A DNA stretch of 64,000 nucleotides from Thermoflexus hugenholtzii (GTDB taxonomy: Bacteria > Chloroflexota > Anaerolineae > Thermoflexales > Thermoflexaceae), in contig NZ_CP076326.1 of assembly GCF_018771565.1 (NCBI RefSeq), positions 1,116,001-1,180,000 on the forward strand, given 5' to 3'. A program made the position numbers and the translations under genes. A model generated the notes under the pieces. The model had not been told where the DNA came from and searched no databases. It was given only the letters and a program-made list of their open reading frames with translations. The first letter of the stretch is position 1. The number at the start of each line of letters is the position of its first letter. Shown here one piece after another: positions 56,924 through 64,000 of this stretch.

Positions 56924-58066
56924 ATGGACATCGAGACCCGATGGCGATTGCTGACCCAGGCGGCGCTCTGGGAGCCCGCCGAGGAGACCGGCCCGAGCGG
57001 GCGGACGCCGGAACCTGTGATGGATTGCATCTACGAGGCCCGGGCCTCCGGGCGCCCGGTCCGCCTGCTGAAGATCTTGCTGACCTCCGCGTGCGAGCGG
57101 GATTGCTTCTATTGCCCCTTCCGCGCCGGCCGCTCCTTCCGCCGCGCCACCTTCCGGCCCGACGAGCTCGCCCGCCTCTTCGCGGAGATGCACCGACGCG
57201 GGCTGGTGGACGGCCTGTTCCTGAGCTCGGGGATCATCGGCGGAGGCCTTCGCACGCAGGATCGTTTGCTGGCCACGGTGGAGCTGCTCCGCCGGCGCTA
57301 TGACTACCGGGGTTACATCCACCTGAAGCTGATGCCCGGGGCCGAGCCGGATCAGATCCGGGAGGCCATGCGATGGGCGGACCGGATCTCCATCAACCTG
57401 GAGGCGCCCAACCCCGAGCGACTGGCCCGCCTGGCCCCTCACAAGGCCTTCGCCGCCGAGCTGGAGGCGGCGCTGACGACCGCTGGGCGGATCCGCCGGG
57501 AGGAGCTTCCTTCGCCGCCTGGGTCCGGGCGCTGGCCTTCGCTGACCACCCAGTTTGTGGTGGGCGCTGCCGGGGAGAGCGATCGGGAGCTGCTGGAGAC
57601 CGTGGCCCGGCTGCATCGGGAGATCGGCCTGGCCCGGGCCTACTTCTCCCCCTTCCATCCCGTGCCGGACACCCCGCTCGAGGGTCTTCCGCCCGCCCCG
57701 CCGCAACGGGCCCAGCGCCTCTATCAGGCGGAATGGCTCCTGCGGGTGTATGGCTTCCGGCTGGAGGAACTGCCCTTCGATGAGCAGGGGAACCTGCCTC
57801 TGGACGAAGACCCCAAGCTGGCGTGGGCCCGGCGGGCCCTCCGGGAACGTCCGGTGGAGGTCCTGCGGGCTTCATACGAGGAGCTGATCCGCGTGCCGGG
57901 GATCGGGCCGAAGGCCGCGCGGGCCATCCTCCGCGCCCGACGGGAAGGCCGTCTGAGCCAGCCGGAGCACTTGAGCGCCCTGGGCGTCTCCCTCCGTCGG
58001 GCCGCGCCGTTCCTCCTCCTCCGCGGGCGCCGGCTGCCGCATCCCCTTCAACTCCCTCTCCCCTGA
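56924..58066 (+). CDS. radical SAM protein with C-terminal helix-hairpin-helix
   Basis: This 380-aa protein carries the radical SAM cluster motif SACERDCFYCPFRAG (C-x3-C-x2-C) near residue 57, DGLFLSSGIIGGG and GYIHLKLMPGAEPDQI. The C-terminal helix-hairpin-helix VPGIGPKAARAILRARREG is typical of DNA-binding proteins. This architecture is that of the putative DNA modification/repair radical SAM family (TIGR03916-like). The reaction is unknown; a DNA-base or tRNA target is suggested by the hairpin motif. It lies 25 bp after the RpiB-like gene. Confidence 0.9.
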   Translation: MDIETRWRLLTQAALWEPAEETGPSGRTPEPVMDCIYEARASGRPVRLLKILLTSACERDCFYCPFRAGRSFRRATFRPDELARLFAEMHRRGLVDGLFLSSGIIGGGLRTQDRLLATVELLRRRYDYRGYIHLKLMPGAEPDQIREAMRWADRISINLEAPNPERLARLAPHKAFAAELEAALTTAGRIRREELPSPPGSGRWPSLTTQFVVGAAGESDRELLETVARLHREIGLARAYFSPFHPVPDTPLEGLPPAPPQRAQRLYQAEWLLRVYGFRLEELPFDEQGNLPLDEDPKLAWARRALRERPVEVLRASYEELIRVPGIGPKAARAILRARREGRLSQPEHLSALGVSLRRAAPFLLLRGRRLPHPLQLPLP

Positions 58067-58081
58067 AAGCCACCTCGTCCT

Positions 58082-58270
58082 TCACGGGTCCGAACAATCC
58101 CGCATCCGGCCGCAGTTGGGACAACGCAACTTGCAGTGGATCTCCACCATCGGGGAGCCGCAGATCTCACACCGATCGTCCTTCAGGGACGAAGGGATCC
58201 CCTCCGGATCTTCGCAGGCGGCCGCGGAAACTTCATCGGAAACCACAGGCCCCTCCTTCGCGCCGAACAA
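58082..58270 (-). CDS. small zinc-ribbon protein
   Basis: This 62-aa protein has an acidic N-terminus and a C-terminal zinc ribbon: DRCEICGSPMVEIHCKLRC followed by PNCGRMRDCSD, giving CxxC pairs plus extra Cys. Small proteins of this design are common in Chloroflexota next to tRNA or translation genes; their role is unknown. It lies 27 bp downstream of tRNA-Asn on the same strand, beyond that gene's terminator, and is convergent with the radical SAM gene. Confidence 0.72.
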   Translation of the reverse strand: MFGAKEGPVVSDEVSAAACEDPEGIPSSLKDDRCEICGSPMVEIHCKLRCPNCGRMRDCSDP

Positions 58271-58271
58271 A

Positions 58272-58293
58272 AAAGGCCGCCGCGGCGGCGGCC
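58272..58293 (-). terminator. terminator after tRNA-Asn
   Basis: On the minus strand a GC-only hairpin (GGCCGCCG and CGGCGGCC arms) is followed by TTTTTTG. It lies 4 bp past the tRNA 3-prime end and just before the zinc-ribbon start. Confidence 0.8.
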
Positions 58294-58296
58294 CTG

Positions 58297-58369
58297 CTCC
58301 CCGGGGAGGACTCGAACCTCCAACCCGCCGGTTAACAGCCGGCTGCTCTGCCTGTTGAGCTACCGGGGA
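58297..58369 (-). tRNA. tRNA-Asn, anticodon GTT
   Basis: The 73-nt cloverleaf has acceptor stem TCCCCGG/CCGGGGA with discriminator G, D arm GCTCAACAGGCAGAGC, anticodon stem GCCGG/CCGGC with loop CTGTTAA (GTT at 58334-58336 on the complementary strand), and T arm GGAGGTTCGAGTCCTCC. CCA is not encoded. Confidence 0.96.
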
Positions 58370-58433
58370 AAGTCACTAAAATTATAAAAAGCCTCCGCCG
58401 GACCGTCAAGGATGCGCGGGCTGGCCCGGGCTG

Positions 58434-58514
58434 GGGGTGTGTCCCAAAATCGTAGGACAACTGCTCGCAGTTGTCCTACGAAGCGGCCAGCCCGACAAAA
58501 TTGGGACACACCCC
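58434..58514. mobile_element. MITE-like element with inner palindrome
   Basis: A 14-bp terminal inverted repeat (GGGGTGTGTCCCAA at 58434-58447 and its complement at 58501-58514) flanks a non-coding core. A 10-bp direct repeat, CCCGGGCTGG, lies at 58425-58434 and 58512-58521, overlapping the ends by a few bases, and looks like a target duplication. The core holds a 13+13-bp palindrome (CGTAGGACAACTG, loop CTCG, 58451-58480). It is too short to encode a transposase, so it would depend on one elsewhere. Confidence 0.7.
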
Positions 58515-58601
58515 GGGCTGGCGGATATCCAGCAACGGGGATGAGGAAGCGGAAGGCCGCTTCCGTGATCCCTGTTGCATCTCCACGGCGGAGCACCCGG
58601 G

Positions 58602-59573
58602 ATGCCCCTTTTGCTGCGCGAGGAAGAGGTGCAGGCCCTGCTGTCCGTCGGGGACGCCATCGAGGCCCTGGAGCGGACGTTCCGGGCCCAGGCGGAAGGC
58701 CGCGCCGTCAACCTGCCCCGCCAGCGAGTCCGCTGGCCCGGCGGGACGCTCCACGTGATGGCAGCCGGCGATCTGGGGTCCGGCTATGTGGGCCTCAAGG
58801 CTTACACGGCGGTAGGCGGGCAGACGCGCTTCGTGGTGCTGCTCTTCCACGCGGAGAGCGGCGAGCTGCTCGCGATCATCGAGGCCGACCGCCTGGGCCG
58901 CCTGCGCACCGGGGCGGCCACCGGCCTGGCTACTCGCTACCTTGCCCGCCCCGACGCCCGGGTGGTGGGGATGATCGGGGCCGGCCGCCAGGCCGCCACG
59001 CAGCTGATGGCCGTCTGCGCCGTCCGACCGATCGCCGAGGCCCGGGTCTACAGCCCCACGCCCGAGCGCCGCGCCGCCTTCGCCCATCGCATGCGCGAAA
59101 CCCTGGGGATCCCGGTGCAGGCCGTGGAGCGCCCGGAGGCGGCCGTCGAGGGCGCGGACATCCTCATCACCATCACCTCCGCTCGGGAGCCGGTGCTCCG
59201 GGGAGCCTGGCTGCGCCCCGGGGTCCACCTGAACGCCGCAGGATCCAACGCCCTCCTCCGCCGCGAGCTGGACGAGGAGGCCATCGCCCGGGCGGACCTC
59301 ATCGTCATCGACTCCAGAGCGCAGGGGCAGATCGAGGCGGGGGACTTCCTGGAACCCCTGGAGCGGGGACGTCTGCAGTGGGAGCGGGTTTACGAGTTGA
59401 GGGACGTGGTCGCCGGTCGGGTGGGCCGTGCGCATCCGGAGCAGATCACCCTGTTCAAATCCCTGGGCATCGCCCTGGAGGACGTCGCCGTCGCCGCCGT
59501 GGCTTATGAGCGCGCCCGCGCCCAGGGAGCCGGGGAGCGCATCCGGTTCCTGGAGGACCTCCTGCCCGATTGA
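58602..59573 (+). CDS. ornithine cyclodeaminase/mu-crystallin family protein
   Basis: This 323-aa protein has the family pattern: LLREEEVQALLSVGDAIEAL, GYVGLKAYTAV with the substrate Lys, AIIEADRLGRLRTGAATGLA with Arg and Thr, the NAD-binding turn VVGMIGAGRQAATQLMAV near residue 130, and HLNAAGSNALLRRELDEEAI. Members convert ornithine to proline, or act as alanine or lysine-type dehydrogenases or imine reductases, so the exact reaction is open. The start at 58602 is chosen from family length; an ATG 9 codons earlier is in frame. It lies 18 bp before mutM. Confidence 0.88.
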   Translation: MPLLLREEEVQALLSVGDAIEALERTFRAQAEGRAVNLPRQRVRWPGGTLHVMAAGDLGSGYVGLKAYTAVGGQTRFVVLLFHAESGELLAIIEADRLGRLRTGAATGLATRYLARPDARVVGMIGAGRQAATQLMAVCAVRPIAEARVYSPTPERRAAFAHRMRETLGIPVQAVERPEAAVEGADILITITSAREPVLRGAWLRPGVHLNAAGSNALLRRELDEEAIARADLIVIDSRAQGQIEAGDFLEPLERGRLQWERVYELRDVVAGRVGRAHPEQITLFKSLGIALEDVAVAAVAYERARAQGAGERIRFLEDLLPD

Positions 59574-59591
59574 GAAGGAGCGCGGAACGCT

Positions 59592-60407
59592 ATGCCCGAG
59601 CTTCCTGAAGTCGAGACGCTGGTGCGTGAGCTGGAGCCTCGCGTGACCGGCCGCCGCATCGAGAAGGTGATCCTGCGCTGGCCGCGCTGCGTGGCCGTCC
59701 CTTCCCCACACGCTTTCGCGCAGCGGATCCGCGGACAGACCATTCGGTCCCTGCGCCGGCGGGGCAAATTCCTCTGGTTCGCCCTGGATCAGGGGGCGTT
59801 GCTGATCCACCTCAAGATGACCGGCCGCCTCTTCCTGCTCTCCCGCCCCGAACCGGACGCCCACGCGCGGGCCGACTTCATCCTGAATGACGGGCGGATC
59901 CTCCGGTTCAGCGACGTCCGCAAGTTCGGGCGCCTTTACTGGGTTCAGGACCCGGAGGTCATCCTCAGCGCCCTGGGGCCGGAGCCCCTGGATCCCCACT
60001 TTGGGCCCGAGGATCTCGCCCGGCGGCTATCCGGGCGGCGCGGCCGTCTCAAGGCCCTGCTCCTGGACCAGCGGGTGATCGCCGGGGTCGGCAACATCTA
60101 CGCCGACGAAGCCCTCTGGCGGGCCCGACTGCATCCCATGCGGCCGGCCGCCTCCCTGAGCCCTGCGGAGATCCGACGCCTGTGGACAAGCCTCCGGGCC
60201 GCCCTCCGCGCCGGGCTGCGCCACCACGGGACCACCATCCAGTGGTATCGCCGGCCGGACGGGGAGGCCGGGGCCCATCAGCGCTATCTGCGGGTTTACG
60301 GCCGGGCCGGACAACCCTGCCCGCGCTGCCGGACGCCCATCGCCCGGCTTCTCCTGCAGGGCCGGAGCACCTATTTCTGCCCCGTCTGCCAGCCTCCTCC
60401 GGCTTAA
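59592..60407 (+). CDS. mutM: formamidopyrimidine-DNA glycosylase
   Basis: This 271-aa enzyme removes 8-oxoguanine and other oxidised bases and nicks the abasic site. The N-terminus MPELPEVETLVREL gives the catalytic Pro2 and Glu3, RRRGKFLWFAL the DNA-binding Lys, GVGNIYADEALWRARLHP the helix-two-turn-helix, and QPCPRCRTPIAR with YFCPVCQPP the zinc finger. All ligands are present and the length is normal. GGAG precedes the start. Confidence 0.96.
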   Translation: MPELPEVETLVRELEPRVTGRRIEKVILRWPRCVAVPSPHAFAQRIRGQTIRSLRRRGKFLWFALDQGALLIHLKMTGRLFLLSRPEPDAHARADFILNDGRILRFSDVRKFGRLYWVQDPEVILSALGPEPLDPHFGPEDLARRLSGRRGRLKALLLDQRVIAGVGNIYADEALWRARLHPMRPAASLSPAEIRRLWTSLRAALRAGLRHHGTTIQWYRRPDGEAGAHQRYLRVYGRAGQPCPRCRTPIARLLLQGRSTYFCPVCQPPPA

Positions 60408-60508
60408 CCGGCCATCCGGCCTCCTGCGCGCTGCGTATCTCTATCACGGAGAGCGAGGACGTTGCGGCATGCCCCGGCTCTCCGCATCCCATGCGCAGGA
60501 GGTGCGAG

Positions 60509-61006
60509 ATGCCTCGGGATCGAAGGATCCTCATCCTGGCGATCGGACTGGCGCTGGCCGCCTGCGCCGCGCCCGCGGCTTCCCCCACGCCCACGGCCCC
60601 AGCCCCTCCGACCCCCACGACGGCGCCCCCAACCTCGCCGAGCCCGGCCGCCCGGGGGACCCAGGTCACCATTCGGAACTTCGCCTTCCAGCCGGCGGAG
60701 CTGGAGGTCGAGGTGGGCACGACCGTCGAGTGGGTCAACGGGGAGGATAGCGTTCCGCACACTGTCACCAGCGGGACACCGGGGTATCCGGCGGGGGTCT
60801 TCGACTCCGGCCGCCTCCGCCCGGGGGACTCCTTCCGCTTCACCTTCCAGCAGCCGGGGACCTACGAATACTTCTGCAGCATCCACACCCGCATGCGCGG
60901 CCGCATCATCGTGAAGCCGAAGCCGATCTCGGAGGCGGCGCCTTCGAATCCGTCCGCCTCTCCCTCCCCGACTCCCCCTCTGTCGAATTACGGCTATGAC
61001 TACTGA
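60509..61006 (+). CDS. cupredoxin-domain lipoprotein
   Basis: This 165-aa protein has signal peptide RRILILAIGLALAAC with lipobox Cys19, then a Thr-Pro-Ala linker. A plastocyanin-like domain follows with type 1 copper ligands: His in DSVPHTVTSG, and Cys, His and Met in YEYFCSIHTRMRG. The C-terminus is again Pro/Ser-rich. It would carry electrons at the outer surface of the membrane. The ATG at 60509 has GGAGG upstream; one at 60491 is in frame. It is convergent with the dehydrogenase gene across a terminator. Confidence 0.9.
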   Translation: MPRDRRILILAIGLALAACAAPAASPTPTAPAPPTPTTAPPTSPSPAARGTQVTIRNFAFQPAELEVEVGTTVEWVNGEDSVPHTVTSGTPGYPAGVFDSGRLRPGDSFRFTFQQPGTYEYFCSIHTRMRGRIIVKPKPISEAAPSNPSASPSPTPPLSNYGYDY

Positions 61007-61029
61007 AGGCGGAAGGTGAAGGATGAAAA

Positions 61030-61055
61030 GGGGAGGCCCTTCCGGCGGCCTCCCC
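61030..61055 (-). terminator. terminator of the isocitrate/isopropylmalate dehydrogenase gene
   Basis: A 9-bp perfect stem (GGGGAGGCC and its complement) with an 8-base loop starts next to the stop codon. On the minus strand it is followed by TTTTCATCC. It is also placed to act for the convergent cupredoxin gene. Confidence 0.8.
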
Positions 61056-62207
61056 TCATCTCGTCGCTGAAGAAGCGGAGGCGCCGGCCGGCCCCGGCCG
61101 CGCAGCCCCTCCGGTGAGCCGCAGGGCCTCCCAGACCTCCAGCTTGCGGCTCACCCGACGGATCACCTCGTCGGTGAACTCGGTGGTGGTGGCCGAGCCG
61201 CCCAGATCCGCCGTGGCGATCCCATCGTAGACGCTTTCGAAGACGGCCTCGTAGATCGCCCGGCTGGCCTGCTGGGCGGCCTCCGCCTCGATGAACGAAA
61301 GCAGCGCCGCCCCCGCCAGGATCATGGCCATCGGATTGGCGATGTTCTTGCGGTAGAGGGCGGGGGCCGTGCCGTGGGGCGCTTCGGCCATCACCACCTT
61401 CACCCGCAGATCCTCGTCGAACGAAAGCAACAGGGACTCGCTGCCGGCGATGGAGCCGAACATCTGGAGGATCAGATCGCTCAGCAGATCCCCGTCCCGG
61501 TTCAGGCATGGGATGACCAGGGGCTCCGCGGCCCGGGTGAACAGGAGGGCCAGGGTGGCGTCGATCAGCTGGGGCTCATAGCGCACATCCGGATAGCGAC
61601 GGGCCGCGGCGTCCAGCTCCTCCTTGAACATCCCCTCGTAGATGCGGCTCACCGTCCACTTCGGCCCGCCGAAGACTTTGGCGCCGATGCGGCGCGCATA
61701 CCAGAAGGCGAACTCCACCACCGCCCGGCAGGTCCGACGGGTGATCCGATCCAGCCGATACGCGGCCTCCTCCGATCCCTCTCCCTCCCGCCATTCCCGG
61801 GCGTTGTAGGCGTCCTCAACGGCCATGCGCACGATCGCCACGGGCCCCACCACCCCGCCGATGGGGCGGACCCCCGGGATGCGCCGGCCGACCCGCAGGA
61901 TCACCTTGCCGTCGATCCGCTCCCGGAGGATGGCGTTGGGGCTGCCCACATCCGCCGGATCCTCCGGGGTGATGGTCGCAGCCTTCAGGCCCAGGCCGGC
62001 CTCTTTCATCGCCTCCGCCGCCTCGATCACCACCCCGTTGCGGGTGCGACGCCGGTTCTCCAGGCTCAGATCGAAACGCAGGAACCGCAGGGGAACGCGG
62101 ATCACCCCCGGATCCAGGACCCGCAGGGCCTCCTCCAGCAGCTCCTGCCCGGTCTGATCCCCTTCCATCACCACAATCGTCCACGGCGCCTCCGCGCGCA
62201 ATCCCAT
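61056..62207 (-). CDS. isocitrate/isopropylmalate dehydrogenase-family protein
   Basis: This 383-aa member of the beta-decarboxylating dehydrogenases has WTIVVMEGDQTGQELLEEAL, TPEDPADVGSPNAILRERID, GKVILRVGRRIPGVRPI, Lys in GAKVFGGPKWTVSRIYEGMF, the metal-binding Asp region and APHGTAPALYRKNIANPMAM. The absence of the usual isopropylmalate start and the WTVSR/IYEG context point to an isocitrate dehydrogenase subtype, NAD- or NADP-linked. It lies 22 bp after the uracil-DNA glycosylase gene and is probably read with it. Confidence 0.88.
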   Translation of the reverse strand: MGLRAEAPWTIVVMEGDQTGQELLEEALRVLDPGVIRVPLRFLRFDLSLENRRRTRNGVVIEAAEAMKEAGLGLKAATITPEDPADVGSPNAILRERIDGKVILRVGRRIPGVRPIGGVVGPVAIVRMAVEDAYNAREWREGEGSEEAAYRLDRITRRTCRAVVEFAFWYARRIGAKVFGGPKWTVSRIYEGMFKEELDAAARRYPDVRYEPQLIDATLALLFTRAAEPLVIPCLNRDGDLLSDLILQMFGSIAGSESLLLSFDEDLRVKVVMAEAPHGTAPALYRKNIANPMAMILAGAALLSFIEAEAAQQASRAIYEAVFESVYDGIATADLGGSATTTEFTDEVIRRVSRKLEVWEALRLTGGAARPGPAGASASSATR

Positions 62208-62229
62208 GCTGGATCCCCTCCCGGAACGC

Positions 62230-62832
62230 TTAAAACAGGCTGAGCTGTCGGGGTTCCTCCGGGGGCTCTTCCTCCTCCGCTTTCAAGGCCCCGGCCAGGA
62301 AGGCCCCCAGCTTGCGGAAATCCTCCTCCACCGTCCGCTTGAGGGCGGGCTGGTGCAACGCCGCCGCCGGATGATACATGGGGAAGATCACCCGACTCCC
62401 CACGCGGATGGGCTTGCCGTGCACCTGGGAGATCTTGGCGTTCGGCAGCCAGTGGGCCAGGGAATACCGGCCCAGGGTGACGATGACCTTCGGGTTGATC
62501 AGCTCGACCTGACGATCCAGGTAGGGGCTGCACGCCTCGATCTCGTCCATATAGGGATCCCGGTTGCCCGGCGGCCGACACTTGATGATGTTGGTGATGT
62601 AAACCTCCTCCCGCTTCAGGCCGATGGAAGCCAGCAGCTCATTGAGGAAGTTCCCCGCGGCCCCCACGAAGGGCCGGCCCTGCCGGTCCTCGTGGAAGCC
62701 CGGGGCCTCCCCGACGAACATCACCCGGGCGCTCCGCGGCCCCTCCCCGGGCACCGCCAGGGTGCGTCCGCGGGCCAGGGGGCATTTGGTGCACCCCCGC
62801 ACCTCCTGATGCAACGCCTCCAGCTCATCCAT
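62230..62832 (-). CDS. family 4 uracil-DNA glycosylase (Fe-S)
   Basis: This 200-aa DNA-repair enzyme removes uracil and is typical of thermophiles. Fe-S ligands are the Cys residues in GCTKCPLARGR near residue 13, KCRPPGNRDP and EACSPYL. Active-site motifs are FVGEAPGFHEDRQGRPFVG and the C-terminal FPMYHPAAALHQP. The start at 62832 (MDELEALHQEV) has GGAGG nine bases upstream; the frame is open 31 codons earlier without similarity. It heads a probable two-gene unit with the dehydrogenase. Confidence 0.94.
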   Translation of the reverse strand: MDELEALHQEVRGCTKCPLARGRTLAVPGEGPRSARVMFVGEAPGFHEDRQGRPFVGAAGNFLNELLASIGLKREEVYITNIIKCRPPGNRDPYMDEIEACSPYLDRQVELINPKVIVTLGRYSLAHWLPNAKISQVHGKPIRVGSRVIFPMYHPAAALHQPALKRTVEEDFRKLGAFLAGALKAEEEEPPEEPRQLSLF

Positions 62833-62990
62833 AGAGGGCTGCCTCCGTCCATGAGTGCCTCGGCGACCCACGCCGGGCGCCGGCGCTGTGGAGCCCATTG
62901 AAACACGCCGGGCGGGCGTTGACAAGGTGCGCCGGATCTTTCGCGGGGCCTTTCAGATTTTCTGGGCAGGTGATCCCTTTCGGCCACAGG

Positions 62991-63026
62991 ACATGTAGGG
63001 CAACTGCGAGCAGTTGCCCTACATGT
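62991..63026. repeat. 36-bp perfect palindrome
   Basis: Two 16-base arms (ACATGTAGGGCAACTG and its complement) enclose a CGAG loop. The core TAGGGCAACTG-CGAG-CAGTTGCCCTA closely matches the palindrome in the MITE-like element (TAGGACAACTG-CTCG-CAGTTGTCCTA), with the loop in the opposite orientation. It is intergenic, upstream of the membrane-anchored Thr/Pro-rich gene. Confidence 0.9.
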
Positions 63027-63051
63027 GGCGCCTCCCTTCACCTCCCATCGA

Positions 63052-63079
63052 TTGCGGGGAATCGCGGCCTGCATACAAT
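63052..63079 (+). promoter_or_regulatory. probable promoter of the Thr/Pro-rich protein gene
   Basis: TTGCGG (63052-63057) and TACAAT (63074-63079) are spaced by 16 bp, 37 bp upstream of the ATG. Confidence 0.6.
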
Positions 63080-63115
63080 GGGGGCGAAGCCATCCTTCTT
63101 CCGGAGCGCTCTCGG

Positions 63116-63643
63116 ATGAACTGGCTGGATCAGCTGCCGCCGCGGACCCGCACGCTGTATGTGGTGTTCATCAGCATCATCCTGGCCACCCTGCCCTGCT
63201 ATCTCCTGGGTGGGGTGCTGCTGGCCATGGCCCGGCCGGCGGCTCCCTTTCCGCCCTCCCCCACGCCGTTCCCGACCCTGACGCCGCTGGCCCTCACCCC
63301 GGTGGTGCTGCCCACCTTCACCGTGCCCTTCGGCCCCACCGAGACCCGCCTGCCCACGCCCACCCAGTGGCTTCCGCCCACCTTCACCCCCACGCCGTCC
63401 CGCACGCCCACGCCGACGGCCACCCACACGGCCACGCCCTCCCCCACGCCGAGCCCCACCTCTACCGGAACTGCCACGCCAACTCATACGCCCACGCCAA
63501 CAGCTACCGTCACTGGAACACCTACAGACACTCCTACCCCTACGGTGACGCCTACGAACACACCGGCCGCACCACCGCCTACCGCCACTCCCACGGGGAC
63601 GCCTATTCCCATCATCTCTCCCACCGTGGCCCTAACCCCATAG
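63116..63643 (+). CDS. membrane-anchored Thr/Pro-rich protein
   Basis: This 175-aa protein has a short cytoplasmic start ([15 protein letters not shown]), one membrane helix ([20 protein letters not shown], residues 16-35) and about 125 residues of Thr-Pro-x repeats ([20 protein letters not shown] and similar). This is a typical exposed, probably glycosylated stalk of Chloroflexota. No folded domain follows, so it may be a spacer or anchor, or a protein that has lost its head. It lies 13 bp before a metallophosphoesterase gene. Confidence 0.75.
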   Translation: MNWLDQLPPRTRTLYVVFISIILATLPCYLLGGVLLAMARPAAPFPPSPTPFPTLTPLALTPVVLPTFTVPFGPTETRLPTPTQWLPPTFTPTPSRTPTPTATHTATPSPTPSPTSTGTATPTHTPTPTATVTGTPTDTPTPTVTPTNTPAAPPPTATPTGTPIPIISPTVALTP

Positions 63644-63656
63644 CGTTCAGACGCCC

Positions 63657-64000
63657 ATGCGCATCCTTGTGATCTCCGACATTCACGCGAATCTGGAGGC
63701 GCTGGAGGCGGTGCTGGCCGACGCGGGCTCATGGGACGCCCTCTGGTTCCTGGGGGATCTGGTGGGCTATGGGCCGGACCCCGTGGCGTGCATCGATCGC
63801 CTCCAGGTCCTGGCGGCCGTCGCCCTCGCCGGCAACCACGACTGGGGCGTCCTCGGGCGGATCCCCCTGCATACATTTAACCCGGCGGCCCGCCGGGTGC
63901 TGGAGTGGACCCGGGAGCAGCTCCCCCCGCGCCAGATCGAATACCTGATGGGCCTCCCGCCCCAGACTGAGCGCGAGGGCTTCACCCTGACCCACGGCAG
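63657..64000 (+). CDS. metallophosphoesterase (YfcE/MJ0936-like), cut by the window end
   Basis: The visible 114 residues begin MRILVISDIHANLEALEAVL, the first metal motif D-x-H. WFLGDLVGYGPDP (second motif GD) and LAGNHDWGVLG (third motif GNHD) follow in order. This is the start of a calcineurin-like phosphodiesterase of the small YfcE/MJ0936 type. The gene continues past the window; the C-terminal His motifs are not visible. Confidence 0.9.
   Translation, partial: MRILVISDIHANLEALEAVLADAGSWDALWFLGDLVGYGPDPVACIDRLQVLAAVALAGNHDWGVLGRIPLHTFNPAARRVLEWTREQLPPRQIEYLMGLPPQTEREGFTLTHG

Overview
The window is GC-rich genomic DNA from a bacterium that looks like a thermophilic member of the Chloroflexota (Anaerolineae/Thermoflexus-like). 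This assignment is inference. It rests on secreted lipoproteins with Thr/Pro tandem linkers, DUF3105 and small zinc-ribbon proteins, many ABC sugar importers with their own glycosidases, tRNAs without an encoded CCA, and two-component and tad-pilus genes of that style. No rRNA genes and no CRISPR array were seen.

Layout. Positions 1-13430 hold an MgtC/DUF4010 membrane protein and one long minus-strand catabolic operon of 12 genes: DeoR regulator, BtpA/SgcQ protein, ABC ATPase, TIM-barrel epimerase, two complete sets of binding protein plus two permeases, FGGY kinase and SDR dehydrogenase. Only one ATPase serves both importers. An IS1-like element (13471-14597, 8-bp target duplication, A7 slip site) sits directly upstream of the DeoR gene and probably separates the operon from its original promoter. 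Positions 14700-20400 hold an S51-like protein with a CysRS-type tail, an MNT/HepT toxin-antitoxin-like pair, and a second sugar locus under a ROK regulator. That second locus carries a deletion scar: the head of an amidohydrolase gene is joined to the tail of a permease gene, upstream of an intact glycosidase.

Positions 20400-33500 carry tad minor-pilin genes, a DUF3105 protein, a flippase, GH2 and GH36 glycosidases, fabD, ndk and a quinone oxidoreductase. A tRNA-Sec gene (anticodon TCA, 33580-33673) shows that the organism probably makes selenoproteins. Positions 33720-38420 contain a BMP-type binding protein and a divergent cluster arsR-dsrE-tusA-(NarI/DsrM-like cytochrome b)-(HdrD/DsrK-like Fe-S protein), which looks like a compact sulfur-trafficking and electron-transfer module. 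Next come an AT-rich foreign gene with a nuclease-like fold, the relic of an IS200/IS605 element whose left end supplies the stop codon of a YhfC-family gene, a NarL-type two-component pair, and a roughly 0.5-kb array of about 110-bp units made almost entirely of short inverted repeats.

Positions 42400-64000 are mostly housekeeping or conserved genes: PAP2 phosphatase, LLM flavin oxidoreductase, Mg-chelatase I-like ATPase, RluD-type pseudouridine synthase, ParB/Srx-like protein, S1-domain protein, TIM-barrel and PIG-L proteins, a degenerate response regulator facing a 1084-aa sensor kinase, RpiB-like and radical-SAM proteins, tRNA-Asn, ornithine cyclodeaminase-like protein, mutM, cupredoxin, isocitrate/isopropylmalate dehydrogenase, family-4 uracil-DNA glycosylase and a metallophosphoesterase cut by the window end. 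A TnpB-only IS605 element (54697-55998) interrupts this block. Its TnpB lacks the acidic residues of RuvC-III. Several perfect palindromes (1-27, 58451-58480, 62991-63026) and a small MITE-like element mark intergenic gaps.
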